Assembly (NCBI GenBank): GCA_963700255.1
Contig: CAVOWW010000023.1
Coordinates: forward strand, 178,794-242,793
Reading direction: 5' to 3'
DNA from: UBA10649 sp963700255
Lineage (GTDB): Bacteria; Actinomycetota; Actinomycetes; S36-B12
DNA length: 64,000 nucleotides
A program made the position numbers and the translations under genes. How positions within the stretch are numbered: the first letter of the stretch is position 1; every line of letters starts with the position of its first letter. This document shows, piece after piece, positions 53,918-64,000 of the stretch. Under the pieces are notes generated by a model. It was given only the letters and a program-made list of their open reading frames with translations. It made no database searches and was not told where the DNA came from.

Positions 53918-55105
53918 CTACTTCCCGGCCTTGCGAGCGGCGGCCAGCTCGGCCACCCGTCGCGCAGCGCCATCCATGGTGTCCACCAGCTCGATCAGGT
54001 CGTGCTCGGCCTCGACGAGGATGCGGCGACCCTCCTCGGCATTGTTGCCGTCGATGCGGCAGACGATCGGCTTGGTCACCGGCTCGCCCTTCGCCGCCAG
54101 CATCGCGATCGCCTGGACGATGCCGTTGGCGACCGCGTCGCAGGACGTGATGCCGCCGAAGACGTTGACGAACACCGCCTCGACCTCGGGGTCGTTGAGG
54201 ACGATGTCGAGGCCGTTCGCCATGACCTCAGCGCTTGCTCCGCCGCCGATGTCGAGGAAGTTGGCGGGCTTGATCCCGCCGAACTCCTCGCCCGCGTAGG
54301 CCACCACGTCGAGGGTGCTCATGACCAGTCCGGCGCCGTTCCCGACGATGCCCACCTCGCCGTGCAGCTTGACGTAGTTGAGGTCGAACTCCTTGGCGCG
54401 GAGCTCGATCGGGTCGGTGTTGTCGCGATCGACGAAGTCCGCATGCGACGCGTGCCGGTAGTGGGCGTTGTCGTCGAGCGTGACCTTGCCGTCCAGCGCC
54501 AGGACCTCGCCGGTCGGCGTCAGCGCCAGCGGGTTGACCTCGACCAGGGTGGCGTCCTCCTCGATGAGCACGCGCCAGAGCTTCTGCAGGATGTCGACGA
54601 CCTGGGCCTTGACCGGCTCCGGGAACCGGGCGGCCTCGACGATCTCGTGGGCCTTCTCCGGGGTGCAGCCCTCGAGGGCATCGACCCGGATCATCGCCAG
54701 CTCCTCGGGACGGGTGGCGGCGACCTCCTCGATCTCCATGCCGCCCGCGACGCTCGCCATCGCCAGGAAGGAGCGGTTGGCCCGGTCGAGGAGGAACGAC
54801 ACGTAGTACTCGTCCGCGATGTCGCTGGCCTCGTTGACGAGGACCTTGTAGACGGTGTGGCCCTTGATGTCCATGCCCAGGATCGCCTTGGCGATCTCCT
54901 GGGCCTCGTCCGGCTTGCTGGCGAGCTTGACGCCGCCGGCCTTGCCGCGACCGCCGGTCTTGACCTGCGCCTTGATCACCACCTGCGAGCCGATCTTGCG
55001 GGCGGCCTCGCGCGCCGCGTCAGCGGTGGTGCAGACCTCCCCCGCCGTGACCGGGACGTTGTGCTTCCCGAACAGGTGCTTGGCCTGGTACTCGTACAGA
55101 TCCAC
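53918..55105 (-). CDS. sucC: Succinyl-CoA synthetase beta subunit
   Basis: A 395-residue ATP-grasp subunit. N-terminal MDLYEYQAKHLFGKHNVPV, VVIKAQVKTGGRGKAGGVK (nucleotide site), LVEVNPLALTPTGEVLALDGKV (metal ligands) and NGAGLVMSTLDVVAYAGEE with NFLDIGGGAS in the ligase domain. The ATG at 55105 is preceded by TGAGGAGTC. The 84 bases up to the mutase small subunit hold no gene; TACTAGGACAT there is not a convincing promoter. First gene of the sucCD pair. Confidence 0.95.
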   Translation of the reverse strand: MDLYEYQAKHLFGKHNVPVTAGEVCTTADAAREAARKIGSQVVIKAQVKTGGRGKAGGVKLASKPDEAQEIAKAILGMDIKGHTVYKVLVNEASDIADEYYVSFLLDRANRSFLAMASVAGGMEIEEVAATRPEELAMIRVDALEGCTPEKAHEIVEAARFPEPVKAQVVDILQKLWRVLIEEDATLVEVNPLALTPTGEVLALDGKVTLDDNAHYRHASHADFVDRDNTDPIELRAKEFDLNYVKLHGEVGIVGNGAGLVMSTLDVVAYAGEEFGGIKPANFLDIGGGASAEVMANGLDIVLNDPEVEAVFVNVFGGITSCDAVANGIVQAIAMLAAKGEPVTKPIVCRIDGNNAEEGRRILVEAEHDLIELVDTMDGAARRVAELAAARKAGK

Positions 55106-55189
55106 GCAGACTCCTCACATGGCACCGCTAGGTACTAGGACATCCAAGCACTTGCGGTGCGGAAGTGCGTGGCCGGGGTGGTCGAGCGG

Positions 55190-55588
55190 TCAGGTACGGG
55201 TGACGTGGTCGTTGACCCACTGCACGATCTCGTGGGTGGTGGTGCCCGGGGTGAAGATCCGGGCGACGCCCATCTCCGCCAGGAGCGGGAGGTCGTCCTC
55301 CGGGATGATCCCCCCGCCGAAGACGATGATGTCCGTGGCCTCCTTGGCCCTCAGCAGGTCCATGACCTCGGCGAACAGGGTCAGGTGCGCCCCGGACAGG
55401 ACCGACAGCCCGATGACGTCGGCGTCCTCCTGGATGGCCGCGTCCACGATCTGAGCCGGGGTCTGGTGCAGGCCCGTGTAGACGACCTCGAAACCGGCAT
55501 CGCGCAGGGCCCGGGCGACGACCTTGGCGCCACGGTCGTGGCCGTCCAGCCCCGGCTTGGCGACAACGACGCGAATGGGTGCAGACAT
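55190..55588 (-). CDS. Cobalamin-binding subunit of split methylmalonyl-CoA mutase
   Basis: A 132-residue B12-binding domain: VVVAKPGLDGHDRGAKVVAR contains the DxHxxG motif whose histidine replaces dimethylbenzimidazole as cobalt ligand, followed by GLSVLSGAHLTLFAEVMDLL (SxL) and VFGGGIIPEDDLPLL (GG). It is the partner of the 526-residue subunit at 22075-23655, so the enzyme is encoded in two pieces 31 kb apart. Immediately upstream of sucCD, whose substrate is the mutase product. A divergent FMN reductase begins 41 bases away. Confidence 0.92.
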   Translation of the reverse strand: MSAPIRVVVAKPGLDGHDRGAKVVARALRDAGFEVVYTGLHQTPAQIVDAAIQEDADVIGLSVLSGAHLTLFAEVMDLLRAKEATDIIVFGGGIIPEDDLPLLAEMGVARIFTPGTTTHEIVQWVNDHVTRT

Positions 55589-55629
55589 GGCCGCAGACTA
55601 CCGCTCGGGGGGATGCGACACTTCGCTAC

Positions 55630-56232
55630 GTGACCAATGCGACAGACCCCCTGCGCATCATCGCCCTGGGGGGCAGCAGCAAGCCGATGGCGGCGTCGGA
55701 ACGCGCCCTGCGCATCGCCGCAGAGGCCGCCACGGACGCGGGTGCCGAGGTCACCTTCGTGACCGGCCGAGCGCTCCTCGTCCCCATCTACGACACCGAG
55801 ACCTCGGATCGCACGCCTGAGACGATCGCGATCATCGAGGCCCTGCGCGGTGCCGACGGCGTGCTCATCGCGAGCCCGGGCTACCACGGGTCCTTCAGCG
55901 GCATGGTCAAGAACGCCCTGGACTACGCCGAGGACCTGAGGCACGACGATCGCCCCTACCTCGAGGACCGCGCCGTCGGGCTGATCGCCGTCGCCCACGG
56001 GTGGCAGACGGCCGTCGGCACCCTCAACCAGCTGCGCGAGGTGGTGCACGCCCTGCGCGGCTGGCCGGCCCCCCTCGGCGTCGCCATCAATGACTCCGCC
56101 GGGCTCATCGGCGAGGATGCCGACTCCACGGATCCGGCCGTGGTGCGCCAGCTGCGGACGATGGGGCAGCAGGTCGTCACGTTCGCCACGGCCATGCGCA
56201 CGACCTCCCCTGAGCCCCACAGCCGGGGCTAG
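55630..56232 (+). CDS. NADPH-dependent FMN reductase-family protein
   Basis: A 200-residue flavodoxin-like protein: RIIALGGSSKPMAASERAL (phosphate loop of FMN), DGVLIASPGYHGSFSGMVKNALDYAEDL, the family signature PxYHGSxSGxxKNALD, and VGLIAVAHGW. These enzymes reduce flavins, quinones or azo compounds. GTG 55630 (TNATDPLRIIALGG) is the start next to the fold; earlier in-frame ATG would overlap the divergent mutase gene. It heads a compact three-gene run. Confidence 0.85.
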   Translation: MTNATDPLRIIALGGSSKPMAASERALRIAAEAATDAGAEVTFVTGRALLVPIYDTETSDRTPETIAIIEALRGADGVLIASPGYHGSFSGMVKNALDYAEDLRHDDRPYLEDRAVGLIAVAHGWQTAVGTLNQLREVVHALRGWPAPLGVAINDSAGLIGEDADSTDPAVVRQLRTMGQQVVTFATAMRTTSPEPHSRG

Positions 56233-56241
56233 GGTGGCGTC

Positions 56242-56517
56242 ATGGTGACCGCCCTGTGCTTCATCACCGCCGAGCCGAGCCGCGTCAGCGACGTGGGCGC
56301 GCACATCGCGAGCATCCCCCAGGTGACCGTCGTGTACTCCGTCACCGGCGAGCTCGACCTCGTGGCCATCGTCGAGGTCCCCGACGTCGAGTCGGTGCCT
56401 GCGGTGGTCACCGACGGCATCGGCGCGATCGTCGGCGTCATCAGCACGGAGACCCACATCGCCTTCCGCACCTACCGGCCCGACGACCTCGGCGCCGGGT
56501 TCTCCCTGGGCTACTGA
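56242..56517 (+). CDS. Stand-alone Lrp/AsnC ligand-binding (RAM) domain protein
   Basis: A 91-residue protein consisting of just the RAM domain: VTALCFITAEPSRVSDVGAHI, VTVVYSVTGELDLVAIVEVPD and IGVISTETHIAFRTY-like strands. There is no helix-turn-helix. Such proteins (SraA/DM1-like) assemble as oligomers and bind amino acids or other small ligands; some act as trans effectors of full-length regulators. ATG 56242 follows GGGGCTAGGGTGGC. The stop overlaps the lipase start by one base (TGATG). Confidence 0.82.
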   Translation: MVTALCFITAEPSRVSDVGAHIASIPQVTVVYSVTGELDLVAIVEVPDVESVPAVVTDGIGAIVGVISTETHIAFRTYRPDDLGAGFSLGY

Positions 56518-57393
56518 TGGGCCCGCGATCGCTCGTCCCTGCAGGCGCCCGCGCGCTGCTGTCGCCGACCGGAATCCTCGGCGTCGCGGTCGAGGGCGTG
56601 TGGGTCACCCTCCACCTCGCCCTCTACCCCTGGGGGCTCCTCGAGGACAAGCTCGATGAGGCCTCGCACCTGGGGGTCTCGCACCTGTCCCCGGTCCAGC
56701 GTGGCCTCATCGTGGGCGACGTGGAGGCGGCGGGCACGCCCATCATCCTGATCCACGGTGTCATCGACAACCGCAGCATCTTCACCCTGCTCCGCCGGTC
56801 GCTGCGGGGTCGCGGCTTCGGCCGCCTCTACGCGCTCAACTACTCGCCGTTCACGGATGACATCACCGACGTGGCGGCACGCCTGCGCTCGCTCATCGAG
56901 GAGGTCTGCGAGCAGACCGGGTACGAGCGCGTGCACATCATCGGGCACTCCATGGGCGGGCTCATCGCGCGGTACTACGTGCAGCGCCTGGGCGGCGACG
57001 CCCACGTGCACACCGTGTGCACCCTCGGTACTCCGCACAGCGGCACCATCCCGGCGCGATTCGTGCCCTGGCCGGTGATCCGGCAGATGCGATCGACGAG
57101 CGACATCATGCAGGAGCTGGCCGAGCCGGCGCCGGGCTGCCGCACGCGTTTCGTGGCGATCTGGTCCGACCTCGACCAGCTGGTCCTGCCGCAGCGCAAC
57201 GCCCGCATCCAGCACCCGGACCTGCGTGCCCGCAACGTCCTCATCCGCGGCATCGGGCACATGTCGCTCCCGGTCGACCGGCGTGTCGTCCACGAGATCT
57301 CGACGGCCCTCGCGCAGCTCGACCACGACGGCACCCAGCTCGCCTCCGGGGTGACGTCGATCGAGAGCACGACCGGGCGCCCGCAGCCGGCGG

Positions 57394-59695
<2,302 letters not shown>

Positions 59696-59742
59696 CCCCG
59701 CATCCTAGGCAGCCCGTCGGACGACCCCGCCGACCTGACCCG

Positions 59743-61758
59743 TCAGCGCCGGACCCAGCCCACGATCTTCACGATGACCTTCGACTGAACCGATGGCGAC
59801 ACCACGATCTTGCCGTCCGTCCCGATCTCGGCCACGACGAGCGAGGTGTACCGCGACCCGGGCACGATCGGCGCCGATCGCGAGCCCGGCGCGGTGCCGT
59901 CGAGCGCGTACACCTTCAGGCTGCCGCCGTCGGGGCCCTTCGTCCTCGTCCGCACCTGGAGGATCACCCCGGTGACCTTCTTCGACTTCCTGGGCAGGCC
60001 GGCCACGCCCGTCACCGGTCCGACGACGAGGGTGGCTCCCGCGTCGAGCCGCGCCTTGACGATCCGGGCGGCGGCCACACTGCGCACCTTGATCGGCTTG
60101 GTGTTGAGGGCATAGCCGAGGACCTCGACGCGCAGCTGGACGGCTGCCTTCTTCGACGTGACGAACGTGACCTGGCTGCCGGCGACCGGCACGACCATGA
60201 CGGCCGAGCGGACGCCCTTCTTCGGGAACTGGAAGGTGGCCTCGGGGTCCTTGCCCGGGGAGCCGATCCGCACCTTGCCCCGCTTCGTGGCCTCCCGCGT
60301 GGTGATGAGCACGAGCGCCGAGGTGGCCTCGCCCGGCACGCCGGCAAGCCCGACCACCCGCGCCTCCCCCGGCTGCAGGGGTCCCTGCGCGGACGACTCG
60401 TAGCCGACCTCGGCCCCGATCGAGATGAACTCGTCGGGCAGCTCGGGCTCGAAGGCCGGTGCCTGCGGTGCCGGCGCCGGGGCAGGGGCAGGGGCGGCCG
60501 CGACGGGAGGCGGCTCGTCGCCCATCGGCATGGCCTCGCCCGGCGTGGCCTCCGTGGTGTTGGGTACGTCTCCCGGCGGGAAGTAGCCGACGACGTCGAG
60601 GGTGACGTCGGTGGCGCCCGCCGACGTGGCCAGGGCGATCGTCCCGTCACTCGCGACCGGCACCACGGCCGTTCCCACGGCGTCCATGTTCATGGGGACC
60701 TTGGCCACCACCTGGCTCTTGGACTGGCCCGGGCCCCAGATGCGCACGCTGGACGGCGCGTTCGACGCCATCGCCGTCACCTGGACGGCCACGGCTGCCA
60801 CCCCGGTGGCCGGGATGCCGCCCTGCCCGGTGACCTTGGCGTAGATGCGGTGGCTGTCCCCGCTGTACCGGTCCTGCTGCAGGCGGCACCGCTCAGGGAC
60901 GCCGAGGGCCTTGCGAGTGCCGAGCACCTTCACCGGCTCCACCGGGATCATGTCCGCGGCCCGGCCACCGCCGGGGATGCTCGCCGAGGAGCGCGCGGGC
61001 TTGCAGTACGGGCCGTCCATCGGCGTGCCGTCCCAGAAGGAGGTGCGCCCGCTGGCTCCGTCCCACGTCATCGAGATGTGGATGTGGTTGCGATGGCAGA
61101 CGGTGTCGCTGCCCTCGTTCGGCGTCGCGAAGCAGCCCTTGAGCTCGGTCCAGCCGCGCTTCGTGTCGTAGCCGCGCCAGATGCGGTCGTTCCAGCCGAT
61201 GTACATGACCCCGAGTCGCATGGCGTTGCCGTAGGGGGTGCCGAACTGGTCGGGCCCGAGGAGCCAGGCGAGGAAGGTCTCGGCGTTCGCGCGCTGCTGC
61301 GGGTCCCGCACGCTCGTCATCCAGTCGAGGGCGCGACCCTCCTTGTGCTCGCTCTGGCCGCCGACATCGCACGCCCGCGGGATCCAGACCGTCTGCGTGC
61401 TGCCGTAGGTCGCCTTGATCAGGTCGGCAAGCCGCTGGGTGCCGACCTTCGCGGCCGGGTCGCACTGGGCCTGGCCCTCGTACGTGGGCGAGACGTCGTA
61501 TCCCTCCGGGAGCGCCACCGGGATGGCTGGCGCGGCCGCGGCCGGCAGGCCGGTGCCCGGCACCGGAGGTCCCGCCACCTCCCCCGTCCAGTCCGAGGGC
61601 ACCCACGTGTCGCCCTCCTTGGCCCCGGCCGCGAGCGGCACGCCCAGCGCCACGCCCGCCACCAGGCTGAGCGAGAGCAGACCGGTCAGGGCGCGCCGAC
61701 TGCCGCCGCGCCGGGCGCGGCGGAGCAGGGCACGGTGCCCGTGCCGGTGGGGAAGCAC
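59743..61758 (-). CDS. Secreted M15-like peptidase with three wall-associated beta modules
   Basis: A 671-residue exported protein. Long basic n-region and hydrophobic core (residues about 24-46, ending AGA). Residues about 90-250: Zn D,D/L,D-peptidase-like fold with SEHKEGRALDWM (SxHxxGxAxDW) and CHRNHIHISM (HxH), the metal ligands of the M15 superfamily, plus paired cysteines. Then three repeats of a beta-sandwich seen in actinobacterial wall proteins, ending DVTLDVVGYF, LRVEVLGYA and VIVKIVGWVRR; a Pro/Ala linker (APAPAPAPAP) separates the first two. Probably a peptidoglycan peptidase. A GTSAC array lies directly upstream of GTG 61758. Confidence 0.83.
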   Translation of the reverse strand: MLPHRHGHRALLRRARRGGSRRALTGLLSLSLVAGVALGVPLAAGAKEGDTWVPSDWTGEVAGPPVPGTGLPAAAAPAIPVALPEGYDVSPTYEGQAQCDPAAKVGTQRLADLIKATYGSTQTVWIPRACDVGGQSEHKEGRALDWMTSVRDPQQRANAETFLAWLLGPDQFGTPYGNAMRLGVMYIGWNDRIWRGYDTKRGWTELKGCFATPNEGSDTVCHRNHIHISMTWDGASGRTSFWDGTPMDGPYCKPARSSASIPGGGRAADMIPVEPVKVLGTRKALGVPERCRLQQDRYSGDSHRIYAKVTGQGGIPATGVAAVAVQVTAMASNAPSSVRIWGPGQSKSQVVAKVPMNMDAVGTAVVPVASDGTIALATSAGATDVTLDVVGYFPPGDVPNTTEATPGEAMPMGDEPPPVAAAPAPAPAPAPQAPAFEPELPDEFISIGAEVGYESSAQGPLQPGEARVVGLAGVPGEATSALVLITTREATKRGKVRIGSPGKDPEATFQFPKKGVRSAVMVVPVAGSQVTFVTSKKAAVQLRVEVLGYALNTKPIKVRSVAAARIVKARLDAGATLVVGPVTGVAGLPRKSKKVTGVILQVRTRTKGPDGGSLKVYALDGTAPGSRSAPIVPGSRYTSLVVAEIGTDGKIVVSPSVQSKVIVKIVGWVRR

Positions 61759-61769
61759 GGCCCTACTCT

Positions 61770-61833
61770 GTCACGGAAGTGACGTGTGTGACCACTGTGA
61801 CGGGCCACCTTCGGGGTGACAAATGCGTACTAA
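61770..61833. promoter_or_regulatory. GTSAC repeat array between M15-like peptidase and PIG-L genes
   Basis: On the plus strand: GTCACggaaGTGACgtgtGTGACcactGTGAC, four units with starts at 61770, 61779, 61788 and 61797, period exactly 9; a further GTGAC starts at 61816. TACTAAT at 61828-61834 could be the -10 of the rightward PIG-L promoter, 26 bases after the array; on the minus strand the array is 12-43 bases before the peptidase start and could repress or activate it. Same spacing as at 21100-21122. Confidence 0.5.
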
Positions 61834-61933
61834 TCGGGCACCTCCCGGCGGGAACGGACCGACCGCCCACGCTACCCGCGACCGTGGACCCGCGAGCGCC
61901 GAGCAGCGGATAGCGCCGGATACGCTGCCCCGC

Positions 61934-62677
61934 GTGACCACCGACCTGCTGACCCACACCCGTGACGGCCGACGGGTGGAGCGCGTCCTCGCCGTGATGG
62001 CGCACCCCGACGACGTCGACTTCGGCGCGGCCGGCACCGTCCGCGCCTGGACCGATGCCGGCATCGAGGTCAGCTACTGCCTCATCACCAACGGCGACGC
62101 CGGCGGCTTCGATCCGACGGTCCCGCGGTCGGAGATCCCGAGGATCCGGCAGGCCGAGCAGCGGGCCGCCGGCGCGGTGCTCGGCGTCACGGACGTGCGC
62201 TTCCTCGGGTACCGCGACGGCGAGCTGTCGGTCAGCCACGAGCTCCGCCGCGACATCAGCCGGGTCATCCGCGAGGTGCGTCCGGACCGCATGCTCATCC
62301 AGTCCCCCGAGCGGAACTGGCAGCGGATCCAGGCCTCGCACCCGGACCACCTCGCCGCTGGCGAGGCCGCGATCCAGGCGGTCTACCCCGATGCCCGCAA
62401 CCCCTTCGCGCACGCCAGCCTGCTGCTCGACGAGGGGCTGGCGGACTGGTCCGTGCCCGAGGTCTGGGTGATGGCCAGCCCTCAGCCCAACCACTACGTC
62501 GACATCACCGACGCGTTCGACGCCAAGCTCGCGGCGCTGCATGCGCACGAGAGCCAGACCGCGCACATGGACGACCTCGCCGACCGCGTGCGCGGGTGGA
62601 TGACCATGCAGGCCGAGCAGGCGGGCTTGCCGGCGGGCCGGCTCGCGGAGGCCTTCATGGTGGTGGGCACCGCCTGA
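61934..62677 (+). CDS. PIG-L family (LmbE-like) zinc deacetylase
   Basis: A 247-residue metal-dependent N-deacetylase: VLAVMAHPDDVDFGAAGTVR (AHPDD, zinc ligands and catalytic Asp), SYCLITNGDAGG, VRFLGYRDGEL and SHPDHLAAGEAAIQAVYPDARNPF (HPDH, third zinc ligand). Actinobacterial relatives deacetylate GlcNAc-inositol in mycothiol synthesis (MshB) or cleave mycothiol conjugates (Mca), but this one is more like the unassigned group, with FAHASLLLDEGL. GTG 61934 follows GATACGCTGCCCCGC; there is no good ribosome site, so start is not certain. Confidence 0.85.
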   Translation: MTTDLLTHTRDGRRVERVLAVMAHPDDVDFGAAGTVRAWTDAGIEVSYCLITNGDAGGFDPTVPRSEIPRIRQAEQRAAGAVLGVTDVRFLGYRDGELSVSHELRRDISRVIREVRPDRMLIQSPERNWQRIQASHPDHLAAGEAAIQAVYPDARNPFAHASLLLDEGLADWSVPEVWVMASPQPNHYVDITDAFDAKLAALHAHESQTAHMDDLADRVRGWMTMQAEQAGLPAGRLAEAFMVVGTA

Positions 62678-62701
62678 CCGCGAGTGGCCGGCGTGCGCGG
62701 G

Positions 62702-63061
62702 CTACCAGAAGACGGCGATGACCACGTTGGCGATCGTGAGCAGGCCGATCGTCGCCCAGAGGGCGACCTGAGGCGCCGGCTTCTTCTTGCCGACGAAGGC
62801 GAGCACCGCGATCACCAGGACGATGGCCAGCTTGACCGCGATCTTCGTGTTGTCGACCTCGGCCTTCTCCTCCTCGCCAAGGGCGCCGGACGACATCAGC
62901 CCCACCAGCGCGACGCCGGTCACGAGCTGCGTCAGGGCGCCGTCCCACATCCAGCGAGTCACCGTCTTGTTCGGGTCCTTCACCTGGACGAGGAAGGCGC
63001 CGAGCAGCAGGGCGAGACCGACGAAGTGCAGGACGACGATCAGGTGGAAAAGGAACTCCAT
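62702..63061 (-). CDS. Four-helix membrane protein, unknown
   Basis: A 119-residue protein with four hydrophobic segments (FLFHLIVVLHFVGLALLLGAF; QLVTGVALVGLM; KLAIVLVIAVLAFVG; WATIGLLTIANVVIAVFW). A charged loop GEEEKAEVDNTK sits between helices 2 and 3, and KKKPAP faces the cytoplasm. HxxxxxxH in helix 1 is notable (possible haem or metal ligands) but unproven. ATG 63061 lies 7 bases after the TGA of the guaA-like remnant, so it was probably once the gene directly following guaA. Function unknown. Confidence 0.72.
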   Translation of the reverse strand: MEFLFHLIVVLHFVGLALLLGAFLVQVKDPNKTVTRWMWDGALTQLVTGVALVGLMSSGALGEEEKAEVDNTKIAVKLAIVLVIAVLAFVGKKKPAPQVALWATIGLLTIANVVIAVFW

Positions 63062-63068
63062 CAGCTGT

Positions 63069-63098
63069 TCACTCCCATTCGATGGTGCCGGGCGGATC
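63069..63098 (-). repeat. Remnant of guaA 3' end (DPPGTIEWE-stop), left copy
   Basis: On the minus strand the bases encode DPPGTIEWE followed by TGA, the near-universal C-terminus of GMP synthase (PPGTIEWE). No guaA body precedes it: an in-frame TGA is met a few codons upstream. The 18 bases 63069-63086 recur identically at 63983-64000. Confidence 0.7.
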
Positions 63099-63187
63099 AC
63101 CTGTCCCAACGATGCCTCAACGATGCCGGCCGGCGCACACCGACCCTCCGGGACCGGCGCCGCAGCCGCGCAGAGCAGGATGGCGTC

Positions 63188-63973
63188 ATGCCTGCACCCG
63201 ACGATCGCCTTGCCGTCCTCATCGACGCCGACAACACCTCACCGCGACACATCGCGAACATCCTCGACGAGCTCGCGCAATTCGGACGGGCCACGATCAA
63301 GCGCGCCTACGGGGACTGGACAACGCCGCAGCTGGGCGCCTGGAAGTCGGCACTCAATGTGCACGCCATCGCGCCGATCCAGCAGTTCGCGTACACGACG
63401 GGCAAGAACGCCACGGACTCGACCCTGATCATCGATGCGATGGACCTCCTGTACTCAGGCAACGTCGACGCCTTCGCGATCGTCTCGAGCGACAGCGACT
63501 TCACCCGCCTCGCCACGCGCCTGCGTGAGTCCGGGCGGACCGTCTACGGGATGGGCCTGCGCAAGACGCCGGCGTCGCTCGTGGCCGCCGTCGACCGCTT
63601 CGTCTACCTCGAGCTCCTCGGCGAGCGGTCCGCGGAGAGCGAGCCGACCGAGGAGCCGCAGGCCACGGAGCCGGCTCCGCTGCCGAACCTGCAGAGCATC
63701 GTCACCAAGGCGGTCAACCGGGCCGCTGCGGACGACGGCTGGGCCCACCTCGGCGGCCTCGGCAGCCAGCTGCGCGCGGTGTACCCCGCGTTCGACCCGC
63801 GGCTCTACGGATACGACCGGCTCCTGACGCTCGTGCAGGAGCAGGGCTTCCTGACCGTCGACGTCGACGGGAGCACGACCCGCGTGGCACTCAAGGGCAA
63901 GAAGCTGGCTTCGCCTGCGAAGAAGACGGCTGCCAAGAAGTCGCCTCCGGCGAAGCCGTCCGCCAAGAAGTGA
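63188..63973 (+). CDS. NYN (LabA-like) ribonuclease-fold protein with LOTUS domain
   Basis: A 261-residue protein. Residues about 6-140: NYN/PIN-like domain with LAVLIDADNTSPRH (first acidic residues), KRAYGDW, and ATDSTLIIDAMDLLYSGNVDAFAIVSSDSDFTRLA (TDxxLxxDAxDLL and SSDSDF, the metal-binding acids). Residues about 165-232: OST-HTH/LOTUS winged helix (YGYDRLLTLVQEQGF). A Lys/Ala/Pro tail (KKTAAKKSPPAKPSAKK) likely binds nucleic acid. NYN-LOTUS proteins are presumed RNases or RNA regulators. It lies alone between two copies of the guaA 3' end. Confidence 0.85.
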   Translation: MPAPDDRLAVLIDADNTSPRHIANILDELAQFGRATIKRAYGDWTTPQLGAWKSALNVHAIAPIQQFAYTTGKNATDSTLIIDAMDLLYSGNVDAFAIVSSDSDFTRLATRLRESGRTVYGMGLRKTPASLVAAVDRFVYLELLGERSAESEPTEEPQATEPAPLPNLQSIVTKAVNRAAADDGWAHLGGLGSQLRAVYPAFDPRLYGYDRLLTLVQEQGFLTVDVDGSTTRVALKGKKLASPAKKTAAKKSPPAKPSAKK

Positions 63974-63982
63974 TCCGGCCCG

Positions 63983-64000
63983 TCACTCCCATTCGATGGT
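63983..64000 (-). CDS. guaA: GMP synthase C-terminus (cut by window edge)
   Basis: The last 18 bases read on the minus strand as TIEWE plus TGA, matching the C-terminus of GMP synthase; the rest would lie to the right. It converges on the NYN gene, 9 bases from its stop. Only six codons are visible, so the identification rests on this highly conserved ending and its copy at 63069. Confidence 0.5.
   Translation of the reverse strand, partial: TIEWE

Noticed and set aside
55160..55200. tRNA-like start GCCGGGGTGGTCGAGCGGTCAGG
   Set aside because: It runs into the end of the mutase small-subunit gene, and no anticodon arm, T-arm or acceptor complement follows.

Overview
The window is chromosomal DNA from a high-GC actinomycete (Actinomycetota). 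The evidence is the strong GC bias in third codon positions, many GTG starts, actinobacterial families (DUF3017 beside folD, DUF6350 beside purN, DUF5701, a 404-residue NADP isocitrate dehydrogenase) and gene order. From memory of those genomes, the order resembles Mycobacterium tuberculosis Rv3303c-Rv3339c (lpdA, deoD, pmmB, add, deoA, cdd, sdhCDAB, a D,D-carboxypeptidase, trpS, icd) joined to the Streptomyces mdh-folD-purHN-sucCD-pcrA block. The genus cannot be named from this sequence. No tRNA, rRNA, CRISPR array, transposase or prophage was seen, and no gene-free gap exceeds 300 bases.

Layout. 1-9.4 kb: a membrane protein cut by the left edge, a gamma-glutamylcyclotransferase-like gene, lpdA, then a deoxyribonucleoside catabolic run on the plus strand (deoD, phosphomutase, deoC, aldehyde dehydrogenase, a truncated aldehyde dehydrogenase, GNAT). 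9.4-22.1 kb: mostly minus strand, with adenosine deaminase, an EamA transporter, small enzymes, then a tightly overlapping nucleoside uptake and cleavage operon (BmpA-type lipoprotein, ABC ATPase, two permeases, cytidine deaminase, thymidine phosphorylase) plus a nucleoside hydrolase. 22-37.6 kb: large subunit of a split methylmalonyl-CoA mutase, sdhCDAB, succinate-semialdehyde-type dehydrogenase, D,D-carboxypeptidase, trpS, CNNM/CBS protein, icd, mdh and a PLP decarboxylase. 37.6-43 kb: guanine deaminase and xanthine dehydrogenase. 43-51.4 kb: folD, purH, purN, conserved membrane proteins and a pair of related secreted proteins. 51.4-64 kb: SDR, TSUP transporter, sucCD, small mutase subunit, FMN reductase, RAM-domain protein, lipase, pcrA, an M15-like secreted peptidase, PIG-L deacetylase, a small membrane protein and a NYN-LOTUS gene lying between two copies of the guaA 3' end.

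How it fits together. Nucleosides enter through the ABC system. They are deaminated (add, cdd), phosphorolysed (deoD, deoA) or hydrolysed (nucleoside hydrolase). The sugar phosphate passes through the mutase and DeoC to glyceraldehyde-3-phosphate plus acetaldehyde, which the adjacent aldehyde dehydrogenase can oxidise. Guanine goes through GuaD and XdhAB toward urate. The rest is TCA-cycle core and purine/one-carbon metabolism.

Two cautions and four leads. About 30 single-base frameshifts, almost all read as +1, are concentrated at 1.2-10.4 and 38-44 kb and break conserved genes; they look like uncorrected sequencing insertions. The leads are a bipartite REP-like intergenic repeat (three copies), a 9-base-phased GTSAC array present at two promoters, the guaA 3'-end duplication, and an uncharacterised pair of secreted proteins.
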